A stretch of DNA of 64,000 nucleotides from CAWACP01 sp963780655 (GCA_963780655.1 CAWACP010000005.1:620001-684000); one strand, 5' to 3'. Counted from the stretch's first letter, positions 9,091-18,240 are shown. Program-made: numbers and translations. Notes: generated from the letters alone by a model not told the origin.

Positions 9091-10200
9091 ATGATGAAAG
9101 TGTATCGGGTACATGAGTTCGCTGAACTGGCCGGCGTCACCGTACGTGCGCTGCACCACTATGATCGGCTGGATCTGCTGAAACCCGCGCGGACCGAAGC
9201 GGGCTATCGCGCCTATATCGAGCGGGATCTGGAACGCCTCGAACAGATTGTCGCGCTGCGCTTTGTTGGCGTTCCGCTGAAGCAAATCAGGGCGCTGCTC
9301 GATGGCAAGGCCGTTCCGCTGGTGGATGCGCTGCGAGGCCAGCGTGCAGTGCTGCTGGAGAAACGGCGTCAGCTCGATCGCGCTATTGAGGCGATCCGGG
9401 ACGCCGAACTGGCGATCGAAGCCGGCAAGCCGGCCGAGGCCGCAATCACGGGAAAGATCGTGGAGGCAATCAGGATGCAGGACAACACGGAGTTTCGAAA
9501 AAAGTATTTCAGCGAGGAAGCCTGGGCGAGTCTGGCGCAACTGCGCGAAACCAGGAGCGAGGCTGCGGCCCTTCGCAGATGGCAGCGGTGGAAGGAGCTG
9601 TATCGCGACATTGAAGCTCGCATCGACGCGGACCCGGCGGGCGCGGAGGCGCAGGCGCTCGTCGAACGCTGGATGGATCTGATGCACGAGGGGACCGGCG
9701 GCGATGCGGAAATTCAGGCCGGCTTCCGAACAGCGTGGGCGCATCGCGAGGAATGGCCCGGCGAAGAGCGGGAAACCACCGACCGATATAACCTGGAGAA
9801 GATATCCGCCTTCATCGGCCGCGCGATGGAGGCGGCCTGGAAGAAGTATTACAGCGACGACGCCTGGGTCGCGCTGAGGAAGAGACAGGAGGAGTTAACG
9901 CCGGAGGAGAAGGAGCGGGACGCGGCGCTATGGCGCGATCTGTATCGCGATATCGCAAACGCGGTGCGCGAAGGAACGGCGGCCGAGCGTGAGCGGGAAT
10001 TCGTTCGCCGCTGGCGCGAACTAATCGAGCCGGTCGCCGCGGGAGATCCGGAGATCTTCGCCCGCGCGCGCCGGATGCGCCTCGACTACCGGAACTGGCC
10101 GGCGTGGCTGAAGAGACAACTGGCGTCGCTCCGGGGCGTCACCGTCGAGGATCTCGACGGGATAAACGCGTTCATGGAACAGACGCTGGATCAGGGCTGA
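9091..10200 (+). CDS. MerR-family regulator with two TipAS-like domains
   Basis: Residues 1-70 form a MerR winged helix (VYRVHEFAELAGVTVRALHHYDRLDLLKP), followed by a dimerisation helix to about residue 115. Two related helical domains follow: about 118-225 (KKYFSEEAWASLAQLRE.., WKELYRDIEA..) and about 238-365 (KKYYSDDAWVALRKRQEE.., LWRDLYRDIA..). Each resembles TipAS, the ligand-binding domain of Streptomyces TipA that covalently binds thiopeptide antibiotics; most family members have one copy. I see no Cys in either copy, so covalent drug capture as in TipA is unlikely. The gene is divergent from the aquaglyceroporin, which it may regulate through the palindrome at 9068-9082. ATGs at 9091 and 9094 are both possible. 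Confidence 0.85.
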   Translation: MMKVYRVHEFAELAGVTVRALHHYDRLDLLKPARTEAGYRAYIERDLERLEQIVALRFVGVPLKQIRALLDGKAVPLVDALRGQRAVLLEKRRQLDRAIEAIRDAELAIEAGKPAEAAITGKIVEAIRMQDNTEFRKKYFSEEAWASLAQLRETRSEAAALRRWQRWKELYRDIEARIDADPAGAEAQALVERWMDLMHEGTGGDAEIQAGFRTAWAHREEWPGEERETTDRYNLEKISAFIGRAMEAAWKKYYSDDAWVALRKRQEELTPEEKERDAALWRDLYRDIANAVREGTAAEREREFVRRWRELIEPVAAGDPEIFARARRMRLDYRNWPAWLKRQLASLRGVTVEDLDGINAFMEQTLDQG

Positions 10201-10243
10201 AACTCACTGACGGTCCACTGCGATAAGATGCAATTTCTTCGCT

Positions 10244-12694
10244 ATGACACGACGTGATCTTTTGAAGAGCGGAATTGTGCTTCCGGTCGCGCTTGCGGCG
10301 CAATCGACGACTGGTCCGGCGCCGACGGGCGGCTCACTGGCCCCTCGCGAGCATCTGCTGCTGGATTTCGGCTGGCGTTTTCATCTGGGCAATGCGGACG
10401 ATCCCGCGAAGGACTTCGGCTTCGGCGCGAATGGAGAGACCTTCGCCAAGACCGGCACGCTCGCCGCGCCCGGCAAGCGGGAGTTCGACGACAGCGCGTG
10501 GACGAAGATCGATCTGCCGCACGACTGGGCCGTGGAACTCCCTTTCGTCAACGAGAGGAACCTGATCTCGCACGGATGCAAGCCGCTCGGCCGCGCGCAT
10601 CCCGAGACGAGCATTGGCTGGTATCGGAAAACCTTCGAGCTGCCGGCGTCCGACAAGGGCCGGCGCATCTCGCTCGAATTCGACGGCGTCTACCGGGATT
10701 CGGTGGTCATCTTCAACAACACCTACCTCGGCCGTAACATGAGCGGGTACGCGCCGGTCCGTTATGACGTGACCGATTTCGCGAATTACGGCAGCGTCAA
10801 CACAGTGGTGGTGCGCGTGGACGCCACCCTCAGCGAAGGCTGGTTCTATGAGGGCGCGGGCATCTACCGGCACGTCTGGCTGACGAAGACCGATCCGCTG
10901 CACGTTGCTCCGCATGGAACATTCGTGCGCTCGGATGTTCGCGAGGGTGAAGCGACCGTTTTCATCACCACCGACCTGCGCAACGAGTCCGGCGAGGAGC
11001 GGCGCTGCAGAGTTTCGTCGGCGATTGTCGATGCATCGGGCAATGCCATTGCCGCTGCTCACGCCGAGTCGGGCCGTCTGGACCCATGGGTACGCCAGAG
11101 CTTCGAGCAGAAAGTGAACGTCCGCAATCCCGGCCTGTGGTCCGTCGAAGAGCCACGCGTGTACAAGCTGCTGACCACCGTGGAAGGAGATGGCGGTGTG
11201 GTGGACCGTTATGAGACCACGTTCGGCATTCGCAGCATCCGCTACGACGCCGACCAGGGCTTCTTCCTGAACGGGAAGCACGTGGAGATGAAGGGCACGT
11301 GCAATCATCAGGACCACGCCGGCGTGGGCGCTGCGCTGCCCGATCGCACTCAGTATTACCGCGTCGAGCGCCTGAAGGACATGGGCTCGAACGCGTACCG
11401 CACGTCTCATAACCCGCCGACGCCGGAACTGCTCGACGCCTGTGACCGCCTGGGCATGCTGGTGATGGACGAAACGCGCATGTTCTCGTCGTCGCCCGAG
11501 GGACTGAGCCAGATCGAGCGGATGGTGCTGCGCGACCGCAATCATCCGTGCGTCGTGATCTGGTCGATCGGGAATGAGGAGCCGTTACAGGGGACGGAGG
11601 AGGGCGCCCGCATCGCCGAGACGATGAAGCGTCTGGTGGCGAGGCTCGATCCGACGCGGCCCATCACAGAGGCCATGAACTCCGGTTACCGCGGCAAAGG
11701 GCTGAACAACGTGGTGGATGTTCAGGGCTTCAACTACAACATGAAGGAGATCGATCCCTACCATGCGGCGCATCCGCGTCAGCCGATGGTGGGCACCGAA
11801 ACGGCCAGTACGGTTTCGACGCGCGGCATTTACGCGAACGACAAACAGAAGGGCTACGTCAGCGCGTATGACGTGAATTATCCGGGCTGGGCCGACACCG
11901 CCGAGTCGTGGTGGAAGCTCTACGCACAGCGCGCGTTCCTTGCGGGCGGGTACGCGTGGACCGGCTTCGATTATCGCGGCGAGCCCACGCCGTACGGCTG
12001 GCCCTGCATCAGCTCACACTTCGGCATCATGGACACCTGCGGCTACCCGAAGGACAACTTCTATTACTACAAGGCGTGGTGGGGCTCTGAGCCGGTGCTG
12101 CATCTGTTCCCGCACTGGAACTGGCCTGCGCGCGAGGGCGAGGAAATCGACGTGTGGTGCCACACCAATCTGGATCGCGTGGAGTTGTTCGTGAACGGAC
12201 AGAGCGCGGGCGCGCAGGACGTGGCGCGGAACTCGCACGCGGCCTGGAAGGTGAAGTACGCCGTGGGGCTGATCGAGGCGCGCGGATACAAGGATGGCCA
12301 GGTTGTGCTGACGGCGAAGCGCGAGACTACCGGCGCGCCGGCGAGCATTGTCCTACGGCCGGACCGGCAGCGCATCGCCGCCGATGGCGAAGACGTATCG
12401 CTGGTGGCGGTGGAGGTGGTGGACAGCAAGGGCCGCATCGTCTCCACGGCCGGCAACCTGGTGACGTTCGCGGTATCGGGAAACGGTCGGCTGATTGGGG
12501 TCGGCAACGGCGATCCGAGCTGCCACGAGCCTGACCACGGCAGCAAGCGAAGCGCGTTCAACGGCCTGTGCATGGCCATCGTGCAGGCATCGAAGCAGGA
12601 AGGCGAGCTGAAGCTGGTGGCGATATCGCCCGGGTTGAAAGGCGGCGCAGTGACCATCACCTGCGAACCGGCGACGCCAAGAGCAACGGCATAG
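10244..12694 (+). CDS. Glycoside hydrolase family 2 (beta-galactosidase-like), Tat-exported
   Basis: The 816-residue product begins MTRRDLLKSGIVLPVALA, a twin-arginine signal, so it is probably exported folded. Domains in order: sugar-binding domain (about 60-210, with HDWAVELPF and YRKTFELP), immunoglobulin-like domain (about 215-320), TIM barrel (about 325-630), then beta-sandwich domains of the DUF4982/bacterial Ig type (ARETTGAPASIVLRPDRQ.., residues about 690-800). The acid/base Glu lies in WSIGNEEP (near residue 445) and the nucleophile Glu in VGTETAS (near 518). This arrangement fits exo-acting beta-galactosidases or beta-glucuronidases; the exact sugar cannot be read from sequence. 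It is followed by a secreted GH5 gene. Confidence 0.9.
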   Translation: MTRRDLLKSGIVLPVALAAQSTTGPAPTGGSLAPREHLLLDFGWRFHLGNADDPAKDFGFGANGETFAKTGTLAAPGKREFDDSAWTKIDLPHDWAVELPFVNERNLISHGCKPLGRAHPETSIGWYRKTFELPASDKGRRISLEFDGVYRDSVVIFNNTYLGRNMSGYAPVRYDVTDFANYGSVNTVVVRVDATLSEGWFYEGAGIYRHVWLTKTDPLHVAPHGTFVRSDVREGEATVFITTDLRNESGEERRCRVSSAIVDASGNAIAAAHAESGRLDPWVRQSFEQKVNVRNPGLWSVEEPRVYKLLTTVEGDGGVVDRYETTFGIRSIRYDADQGFFLNGKHVEMKGTCNHQDHAGVGAALPDRTQYYRVERLKDMGSNAYRTSHNPPTPELLDACDRLGMLVMDETRMFSSSPEGLSQIERMVLRDRNHPCVVIWSIGNEEPLQGTEEGARIAETMKRLVARLDPTRPITEAMNSGYRGKGLNNVVDVQGFNYNMKEIDPYHAAHPRQPMVGTETASTVSTRGIYANDKQKGYVSAYDVNYPGWADTAESWWKLYAQRAFLAGGYAWTGFDYRGEPTPYGWPCISSHFGIMDTCGYPKDNFYYYKAWWGSEPVLHLFPHWNWPAREGEEIDVWCHTNLDRVELFVNGQSAGAQDVARNSHAAWKVKYAVGLIEARGYKDGQVVLTAKRETTGAPASIVLRPDRQRIAADGEDVSLVAVEVVDSKGRIVSTAGNLVTFAVSGNGRLIGVGNGDPSCHEPDHGSKRSAFNGLCMAIVQASKQEGELKLVAISPGLKGGAVTITCEPATPRATA

Positions 12695-12704
12695 AGCAGG
12701 CACA

Positions 12705-12728
12705 GTAGAGCAGGCCTTCGGCCTGCAC
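12705..12728. repeat. REP-like hairpin, GTAGAGCAGGCC type
   Basis: GCAGGCC-TTC-GGCCTGC is a perfect hairpin preceded by GTAGA, the same foot as in the copies at 26387 and 46481. It sits between the GH2 and GH5 genes. It could also end the GH2 transcript, though no U-run follows. TATAAT at 12731-12736 just behind it is a possible -10 box for the GH5 gene, but no good -35 box is visible. Confidence 0.6.
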
Positions 12729-12761
12729 TATATAATCGGTGCTTCAGGGATCATTACTGCC

Positions 12762-15700
12762 ATGCTGCACCGCGTCAGCGTTGTTTTCGCCCTCCTTGTG
12801 TGCGCGCTTGCCAACTCGCAGAATACCGTCTCCGATGCCCGCTACGCGCATCTCGCCCGAGGGGTGAACCTGAATAATGTCTTCCAGTATGGCGATACTT
12901 TTCAGATTACCCAGCAGGACGTTGACCTGCTTAAAAGCAACGGCTTCACGTGCGTCCGGCTGCCGGTGGCGCCCGAAGACATCCTGTTCAACTTTACCGA
13001 CTCACAGACAACAATCGATAGCGAGCTGAAGCGGCTGGATTCCATCGTCGACATGTTAGTGAACGCCGGCATCGCGGTGATGCTGGATTTCCACGCCGAC
13101 GGCCCGTACGTCACCTACTACTTCGCTGACAACGCCGCGCCGCAGGAGCTCATCAGCACGTGGCAGATGCTCGCCAACCGCTATAAGAATCGCGACCCCG
13201 ACCTGCTGTTCTTCGAGATCATGAACGAGCCCACCAACCAGTTCACCGAGGCGGAGTGGGACGCCGAACAGACGCAGGTATTACAGGCGATTCACGCGAT
13301 TGCGCCGGATCACACGGTGCTGGTGACGCCCGTCGATTGGAGCGGCCTGGACGGGCTGGTGGGCATGACGCCGTATTCCGACACCAACGTCATCTACGTG
13401 CTGCACGATTACAACCCCATGACTTTCACGCATCAGGGCGCGAACTGGGTTGGTTCCACGGCCATCGAGAATCTTCGCGGCGTTCCCTACCCGTCGTACC
13501 TGCCCGATCTGCAGACGCTCATCGACAAAACCACCGACGCAGATCAGCTCACGCTGCTGAAGCAGTATCAGGCCGACGACTGGACCGAGGAGCGTATGAA
13601 CTGGGACCTGCAATTGGCGGAAGCCTGGGCGAAGAAGTGGGACGTGCGCGTTGAGGTGAACGAGTTCGGCGCGTACAAAACCTACAGCCCGCCCGATTCG
13701 CGGGCGCGCTGGATTTACGATATGCGCACGGCGCTGGGAGCGGCCGGTTTCGGATGGTCCATGTGGGATTACGAGAGCGGATTCGATCTGGCCACCGGCA
13801 ACTCCGGTTCGCGAGCGTTGGACCCTGCCATTGCGGGCGCGCTGGGCGTGCGGGGGTTCAACGCGCCCGCATATCCACAGCGCACCGGTTCGCCGCCCGC
13901 GTTCACGGGCGTGCGATCCGTTCAGATTGGCGGCGCGCCGGTGGGCAACGGGTATGCCGAAGGGCTCGTCGTCACAGACCTCAACGGCGACGGCCTCCCT
14001 GATCTCGTAATGACGCCGATCAACTGGCCGACGCTGCCCGCCATTCCCGTGCAGATCTTTCTGAACCAGGGAGGCGGCCTGATGTCGCCGGCGCCGTTCA
14101 ATGGCTCCGTGCCGACACAAAAGTTCGCGTCCGCGATCGTGCCCGGCAAATTCGATAAGTCCGGACACCTCGGCGTGTTCTTCCCCGATCAGGGGCCGAC
14201 CGATGGATCGGGCGCGCAGAGCAGGCTGGTTCTGCCGAACGGCGGCGCGTCGTGGACGGATGCCACGGGCAACCTGCCGCAACAGAAAACGTCGACCATC
14301 GGCGCCGCGGCCGGTGATGTGAATGGCGATGGCGTGGACGATCTGGCGGTATTCTACGGCGGCTCGAACCCGCTGCCCATGCAGCTTCTGCGGAACAACG
14401 GGAGTGGCGTATTCGCCAACGACGCGAATGCGTTCCCCGCGTGGGTGACAGATCTGATGAGAGGCGACAACCTGTTCACGTGCGGTGTCTTTGTGCCGCG
14501 CGAAGGCACGGGCGTTAACGATCTGGTGGTGGTCGGCTGGAATGGTACGCCCGGCCGTGTGTTCCTGAATGACGGGTCCGGCCATTTCTCCAATGGCGCC
14601 TTCCTGCCTCCGCCGCTTCCGGCTGTGGGAGGGCCGGCGACCGGAGGTTGCGCGGCCACCGCGGATCTGGACCGCGATGGGAACGTGGATGTGATCCTCG
14701 GGTTCGCGCACACCGGATCGGGTGCGCCGGACGTGGTGCAGATCCTCATGAACAACGGCGACGGCACGTTCCACGACGAGACGGACCTGCGCATTGGAGC
14801 GCTGCCGGCCTCAAATGGCGGAGTACGCCGGATCTCGCTGGCGACGGGCGGAGCAACGCGGGCATTGCTGCTGACGCGCGTAGGCGATCCGCCGCTGGTG
14901 ATGGTGGACGATGGCGATGGAGTGTTCGTCAACACGTCCACGTGGAACTCCGCAGGCGCGGCGGGCTGGGTGATCGCGGGGGGCGATCTCAAAAATGACG
15001 GGCTGATCGACTTTGTATATGGTGAGGGCGGCGGTGGGGCCACCGTGCAGGCGCAGTTCGCCCGCGCGGCGATGAGCGCCGATGGCGCGGCCCCGCCCGC
15101 GGTCACGCACCCGTTCGCGTTCCACTCGAACGACGCGGCTGCCTACTCACCGGTAGCGTCTCCGGGGCAATGGATGGCGGTGTTCGGGGCGAACATTCTG
15201 CCGGCTGGAACGGCGGATCAGGTCTGGAACAGCTTCCCGAACGGCACGCTGCCCACCACCACAGGCGGCGTGAGCGTAACTGTGGGCGGCAAGCCGGCCT
15301 CCGTCTATTTCGTTTCGACGAAGCAGATCAACGTTCAGGTTCCGGACATTCCGACCGGCGATTACGCTCCGATCTCCATCACTACTCCAACGGGGACGGC
15401 GAACAGCACCATTCTGGTGCAGGCGCTTGCGCCGGAGCTGTTCACCATTGGCCAGTCATCGCAGGGCGACACGATGGTGGCGGCCAGAGCGGCTGATGGC
15501 ACGCTCATTGGCGATCCCGCGGTGTTCCCGAAGGCCCGTGCGGCGCACGCCGGAGAGACGGTAGAGATCTACGGCACCGGATTCGGCGCCACCAATCCCG
15601 CGAGCGCCGCGGGAGTGCTGATCACGTCGCGGGTAAAGCTGGCAACGGAGGTGACGGTGACGCTGGCCGGCAGTTCGAGCACGGCTACCGGGTATCTGGT

Positions 15701-15824
15701 GGGCGCGGGCCTGAACCAGGTGAATATCCACGTGCCCGCGGGCCTCGCGCCGGGCAGCTACACGCTGCAGATGTCGGTGGGCGGCGTCAGCACACAGACC
15801 GGAGTGAAGCTGCTGGTGGATTAA
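12762..15824 (+). CDS. Secreted GH5 glycosidase with FG-GAP repeats and TIGR03437 C-terminus
   Basis: This 1020-residue protein has a signal peptide (MLHRVSVVFALLVCALANSQ), then a GH5 cellulase-like TIM barrel (about 30-365). The acid/base Glu is in FEIMNEPTNQF (near residue 155) and the nucleophile Glu in VEVNEFGAY (near 300). Residues about 395-760 contain FG-GAP/VCBS-like repeats with Asp-rich calcium loops (VTDLNGDGLPD, GDVNGDGVDD, ADLDRDGNVD). The last about 230 residues match the Solibacter-type C-terminal domain TIGR03437: VFGANILPAG, VTVGGKPASVYFVS, QINVQVP, IYGTGFGATNP. Family GH5 cleaves beta-glucans or mannans; the substrate is not determined. The catalytic domain fused to a propeller-like repeat region is unusual. 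Confidence 0.88.
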   Translation: MLHRVSVVFALLVCALANSQNTVSDARYAHLARGVNLNNVFQYGDTFQITQQDVDLLKSNGFTCVRLPVAPEDILFNFTDSQTTIDSELKRLDSIVDMLVNAGIAVMLDFHADGPYVTYYFADNAAPQELISTWQMLANRYKNRDPDLLFFEIMNEPTNQFTEAEWDAEQTQVLQAIHAIAPDHTVLVTPVDWSGLDGLVGMTPYSDTNVIYVLHDYNPMTFTHQGANWVGSTAIENLRGVPYPSYLPDLQTLIDKTTDADQLTLLKQYQADDWTEERMNWDLQLAEAWAKKWDVRVEVNEFGAYKTYSPPDSRARWIYDMRTALGAAGFGWSMWDYESGFDLATGNSGSRALDPAIAGALGVRGFNAPAYPQRTGSPPAFTGVRSVQIGGAPVGNGYAEGLVVTDLNGDGLPDLVMTPINWPTLPAIPVQIFLNQGGGLMSPAPFNGSVPTQKFASAIVPGKFDKSGHLGVFFPDQGPTDGSGAQSRLVLPNGGASWTDATGNLPQQKTSTIGAAAGDVNGDGVDDLAVFYGGSNPLPMQLLRNNGSGVFANDANAFPAWVTDLMRGDNLFTCGVFVPREGTGVNDLVVVGWNGTPGRVFLNDGSGHFSNGAFLPPPLPAVGGPATGGCAATADLDRDGNVDVILGFAHTGSGAPDVVQILMNNGDGTFHDETDLRIGALPASNGGVRRISLATGGATRALLLTRVGDPPLVMVDDGDGVFVNTSTWNSAGAAGWVIAGGDLKNDGLIDFVYGEGGGGATVQAQFARAAMSADGAAPPAVTHPFAFHSNDAAAYSPVASPGQWMAVFGANILPAGTADQVWNSFPNGTLPTTTGGVSVTVGGKPASVYFVSTKQINVQVPDIPTGDYAPISITTPTGTANSTILVQALAPELFTIGQSSQGDTMVAARAADGTLIGDPAVFPKARAAHAGETVEIYGTGFGATNPASAAGVLITSRVKLATEVTVTLAGSSSTATGYLVGAGLNQVNIHVPAGLAPGSYTLQMSVGGVSTQTGVKLLVD

Positions 15825-15845
15825 GCGCCGATGCGATTGCGCCGC

Positions 15846-15921
15846 GTGGGGCAGGATTGGATCCTGCGGCCGATTTGCAATCGGCCAGGCGGCTTGAAAA
15901 GCCGCCGCAGGCTGAAAGCCC
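15846..15921. repeat. REP-like repeat, GTGGGGCAGG end
   Basis: It begins GTGGGGCAGGATTGGATCC and contains three nested hairpins (CAGGATTGGATCCTG, GGCCGATTTGCAATCGGCC and GGCGGCTTGAAAAGCCGCC). Its right side reads CCGCAGGCTGAAAGCCC. The region 15825-16244 between two genes holds three repeat pieces (this, 15996-16088 and 16134-16153) and no gene. Confidence 0.65.
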
Positions 15922-15995
15922 AATGGCATTTAGTTTATTAGAAACAAAACAGAATGAATGACTTACGTTTGAACCAGATCGGCTAACGTGTGTTT

Positions 15996-16088
15996 GTGGC
16001 GCACGCTTCAGCGTGCTGGTGCGAGCTTCAGCTCGCGCTGCCGGACCGTGGGCTGAAGCCCACAGCAGCACGCTGAAGCGTGCGCCAC
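15996..16088. repeat. REPIN-like element, GTGGCGCACGCTTCAGCGTG type
   Basis: The left arm GTGGCGCACGCTTCAGCGTG and the right arm CACGCTGAAGCGTGCGCCAC are exact reverse complements over 20 bases, with two inner hairpins (GCGAGCTTCAGCTCGC and TGGGCTGAAGCCCA). Sequence on both sides is AT-richer and non-coding. A half copy of the same arm touches the stop codon at 38074-38086. Confidence 0.8.
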
Positions 16089-16133
16089 GTAGAATCAGCA
16101 ACTTACGATCTGTGCAGAAAACTATATGACATT

Positions 16134-16153
16134 AGGCTGAAAGCCTGCCCCAC
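16134..16153. repeat. Half REP, CCTGCCCCAC end
   Basis: AGGCTGAAAGCCTGCCCCAC folds into a hairpin (AGGCT/AGCCT) and ends in the reverse complement of the GTGGGGCAGG end at 15846. The pair 15846 and 16153 could be the two ends of one element into which 15996-16088 was inserted. Confidence 0.55.
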
Positions 16154-16244
16154 TCCGAACACGGTCGTGGCTCTCTTGCGGTCCGCGGGCGCCGGTGGCA
16201 GTGCCACCCTTCTGTGAGATGATCGTCACGTCGATGGAGAAGGC

Positions 16245-17516
16245 GTGATCTCCTGGGTCAGAGCCCACCGGAACCTCCTGATCGCGCAGGCCGTCGCGGT
16301 GCTCGCACTTGTGTTGCTGTGGACGGGTTTGCAGGGGATATGGCGAGAGAATCAGAATTTCGATTACACGACGTATTACGAGCCCGTAGCGCGGCGGCTT
16401 CTGGCAGGCGTAGGATTCCGTGAGCCGAGCGGCGCGCCCGCGGCATTTTATCCTCCCGGGTTTTCGCTTTATCTGGCCGGAATATTCGGCGTCGCGCAGG
16501 CCATCGGTATTTCGGAACAGCTCGCCCTTCGGTCCGCCATTCTCCTCTGTACCGTGGTTTCGGTGTCTCTGCTGTACGCGGCGGTGAAGCTGATTTTCGA
16601 CGAACCGACTGCCTTTATCGCAGCACTGCTGTGGGCCACCTACCCGTTCTTCCTGTGGCTCGGCAAGCAGCCTAATTCCGAGACGCCGTTCATGGTGTTC
16701 TTTCTCGCGGCCATATATACGCTTGTGCGCACGTGTCTGGCGCCGAGGCCGGCCTGGACGTGGGCCGCCTTCACGGGAGTGTTTGTCGGGCTCGCTTCGC
16801 TGGTGCGGCCCATCGCGGTGGTGTACGCGCTCGTCTGCTGTATCGGGCTCTGGCTGATGGCGCGGAGCGTGTCCCGGCCGGCGCGAGTGCTGCTCGTGCT
16901 GTGTCTTGTGGCCGGAAACGTCGCGGCGGTGCTGCCGTGGGAGGCGTGGGTCTACGCGCAGGATGGCGAGCGCATTCTGCTGGACCGCAATTCCGGCTGG
17001 TCGCTGATTGACGGCATGACATTCGCGCTGCATCCGCGCGCCAGTGGCGTGCAACTCGAGGTCGGCCCGGACGTTCGCGACCTGATGGAAAAAGCGGATC
17101 GGAATCGGGATCAGGTGAGCAGCGTTGGCGCGCTCGTGAGATTCCTCGCTTCCGAAGCACGGCAGCGGCCGCTTGCGGTGGCGCGCTTAATGTTCCTGAA
17201 GGCCAGACGAGCGTGGTATGGCACGAACGCTCAATGGCTCGAGAGCGGAACGGCGGCGGTGCAGATCGTCTATCTTGCTCTGGCCGTCGCCGGCCTCGTT
17301 CTTCTGATCAGATCCGGAGATGCGGTGCGGCGCGGGTTCGCGGCGTTCGCCGTCGCCACTGTCTTGTACTTCTGGGGAATGGCCGTGCTGGTTCTTCCGT
17401 TGCTGCGGTACATGATTCCAGCCATGAGCCTGCTGATGGTTTTGATTGCGGTGTTGTGCAGGTGGGTGGCGAACCGGATGCGGGCCCCGGCGGAAACGCC
17501 TGCTCCACGACGTTAG
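16245..17516 (+). CDS. Membrane glycosyltransferase, GT-C (ArnT/PMT-like) type
   Basis: It starts with GTG at 16245, supported by GGAGAAGG just upstream. The 423-residue protein has about ten hydrophobic segments. The first outside loop carries an acidic/aromatic motif (ENQNFDYTTYYEPVARRLL), and the next reads PAAFYPPGFSLYLAGIF, as in GT39/ArnT-like enzymes that use lipid-linked sugars as donors. The C-terminal soluble domain of longer family members is missing. Donor and acceptor are unknown. A REP half (GGAAACGCCTGCTCCAC, 17492-17508) encodes the last residues and marks the gene end. The gene is convergent with udgX, 1 base apart. Confidence 0.75.
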   Translation: MISWVRAHRNLLIAQAVAVLALVLLWTGLQGIWRENQNFDYTTYYEPVARRLLAGVGFREPSGAPAAFYPPGFSLYLAGIFGVAQAIGISEQLALRSAILLCTVVSVSLLYAAVKLIFDEPTAFIAALLWATYPFFLWLGKQPNSETPFMVFFLAAIYTLVRTCLAPRPAWTWAAFTGVFVGLASLVRPIAVVYALVCCIGLWLMARSVSRPARVLLVLCLVAGNVAAVLPWEAWVYAQDGERILLDRNSGWSLIDGMTFALHPRASGVQLEVGPDVRDLMEKADRNRDQVSSVGALVRFLASEARQRPLAVARLMFLKARRAWYGTNAQWLESGTAAVQIVYLALAVAGLVLLIRSGDAVRRGFAAFAVATVLYFWGMAVLVLPLLRYMIPAMSLLMVLIAVLCRWVANRMRAPAETPAPRR

Positions 17517-17517
17517 G

Positions 17518-18171
17518 TTAGGCGGCCGGCGGCCTGACCTCCGGGACGCGAATCGGGATCAGCCGCAGATCGCGGACGAACAGTTCGTACTCGGCGTGCC
17601 GGCGTTCCTCATCGGGCATGCGCAGCAGCGCGGACGGATGCACGGTGGCCATGACGATCCGCCCCTCGCCGGAGTCCACGAACTCGCCGCGATGCTGCGT
17701 AAGGCGAAACGCGCGGCCCAGCAGCGACAGCGCCGCAGTAGCGCCAAGACAGACGATCAGCTCCGGTTCCACCACGTCGATCTCCGCATCCAGCCAGGGA
17801 CGGCAGGCGAACACCTGCGCAGCATTCGGCTTCCCATGGATCCGCCGCTTGCCGCGGGCTTCGAATTTGAAGTGCTTCACCGCATTGGTGACGTACACGC
17901 GAGCGCGATCGACGCCCGCATCGGCCAGAGCGCGGTCCAGTAGCTTTCCGGCGGGCCCCACGAACGGTTTCCCGGCCAGGTCTTCGGCGTCGCCGGGCTG
18001 CTCGCCCACCATCAGCACGCGCGCATCTTCGGGACCTTCGCCGAAGACTGTCTGCGTGGCGTTGCGGTACAGATCGCAACCCTCACATTTTTTCGCGGCG
18101 CGGGCGAGCTTAGGGAGGGTAGGATGGTCGGGAACCCAGGGCTCCGCGGTCGGCTTTTCAACGCTGGTCAT
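17518..18171 (-). CDS. udgX: Uracil-DNA glycosylase of the UdgX type
   Basis: The 217-residue product has the family-4/5 uracil-DNA glycosylase fold with motif GEQPGDAED (residues 56-64) and the C-terminal HPSALLR (178-184). Cysteines C29, C32, C123 and C141 are placed to bind an Fe-S cluster. Between them is the insertion GKRRIHGKP (residues 107-115), the signature KRRIH loop of UdgX. In the mycobacterial enzyme the His of this loop (here H112) attacks the sugar after uracil removal and leaves the protein covalently bound to DNA. The same outcome is expected here from the intact motif. It is divergent from the carrier-protein gene at 18241; a functional link with it is not evident. Confidence 0.93.
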   Translation of the reverse strand: MTSVEKPTAEPWVPDHPTLPKLARAAKKCEGCDLYRNATQTVFGEGPEDARVLMVGEQPGDAEDLAGKPFVGPAGKLLDRALADAGVDRARVYVTNAVKHFKFEARGKRRIHGKPNAAQVFACRPWLDAEIDVVEPELIVCLGATAALSLLGRAFRLTQHRGEFVDSGEGRIVMATVHPSALLRMPDEERRHAEYELFVRDLRLIPIRVPEVRPPAA

Positions 18172-18240
18172 CTGTCTATTGGACCCGCCTTCGCCAGGCT
18201 TGTTACCACCGGCAACGCCGGCGCCGTCTGAAAAGATAAA

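Noticed and set aside
13281..14774. A 497-codon minus-strand frame inside the GH5 gene
   Set aside because: Antisense shadow with Arg/His-rich composition; the plus-strand protein has clear catalytic motifs and repeats across the whole stretch.
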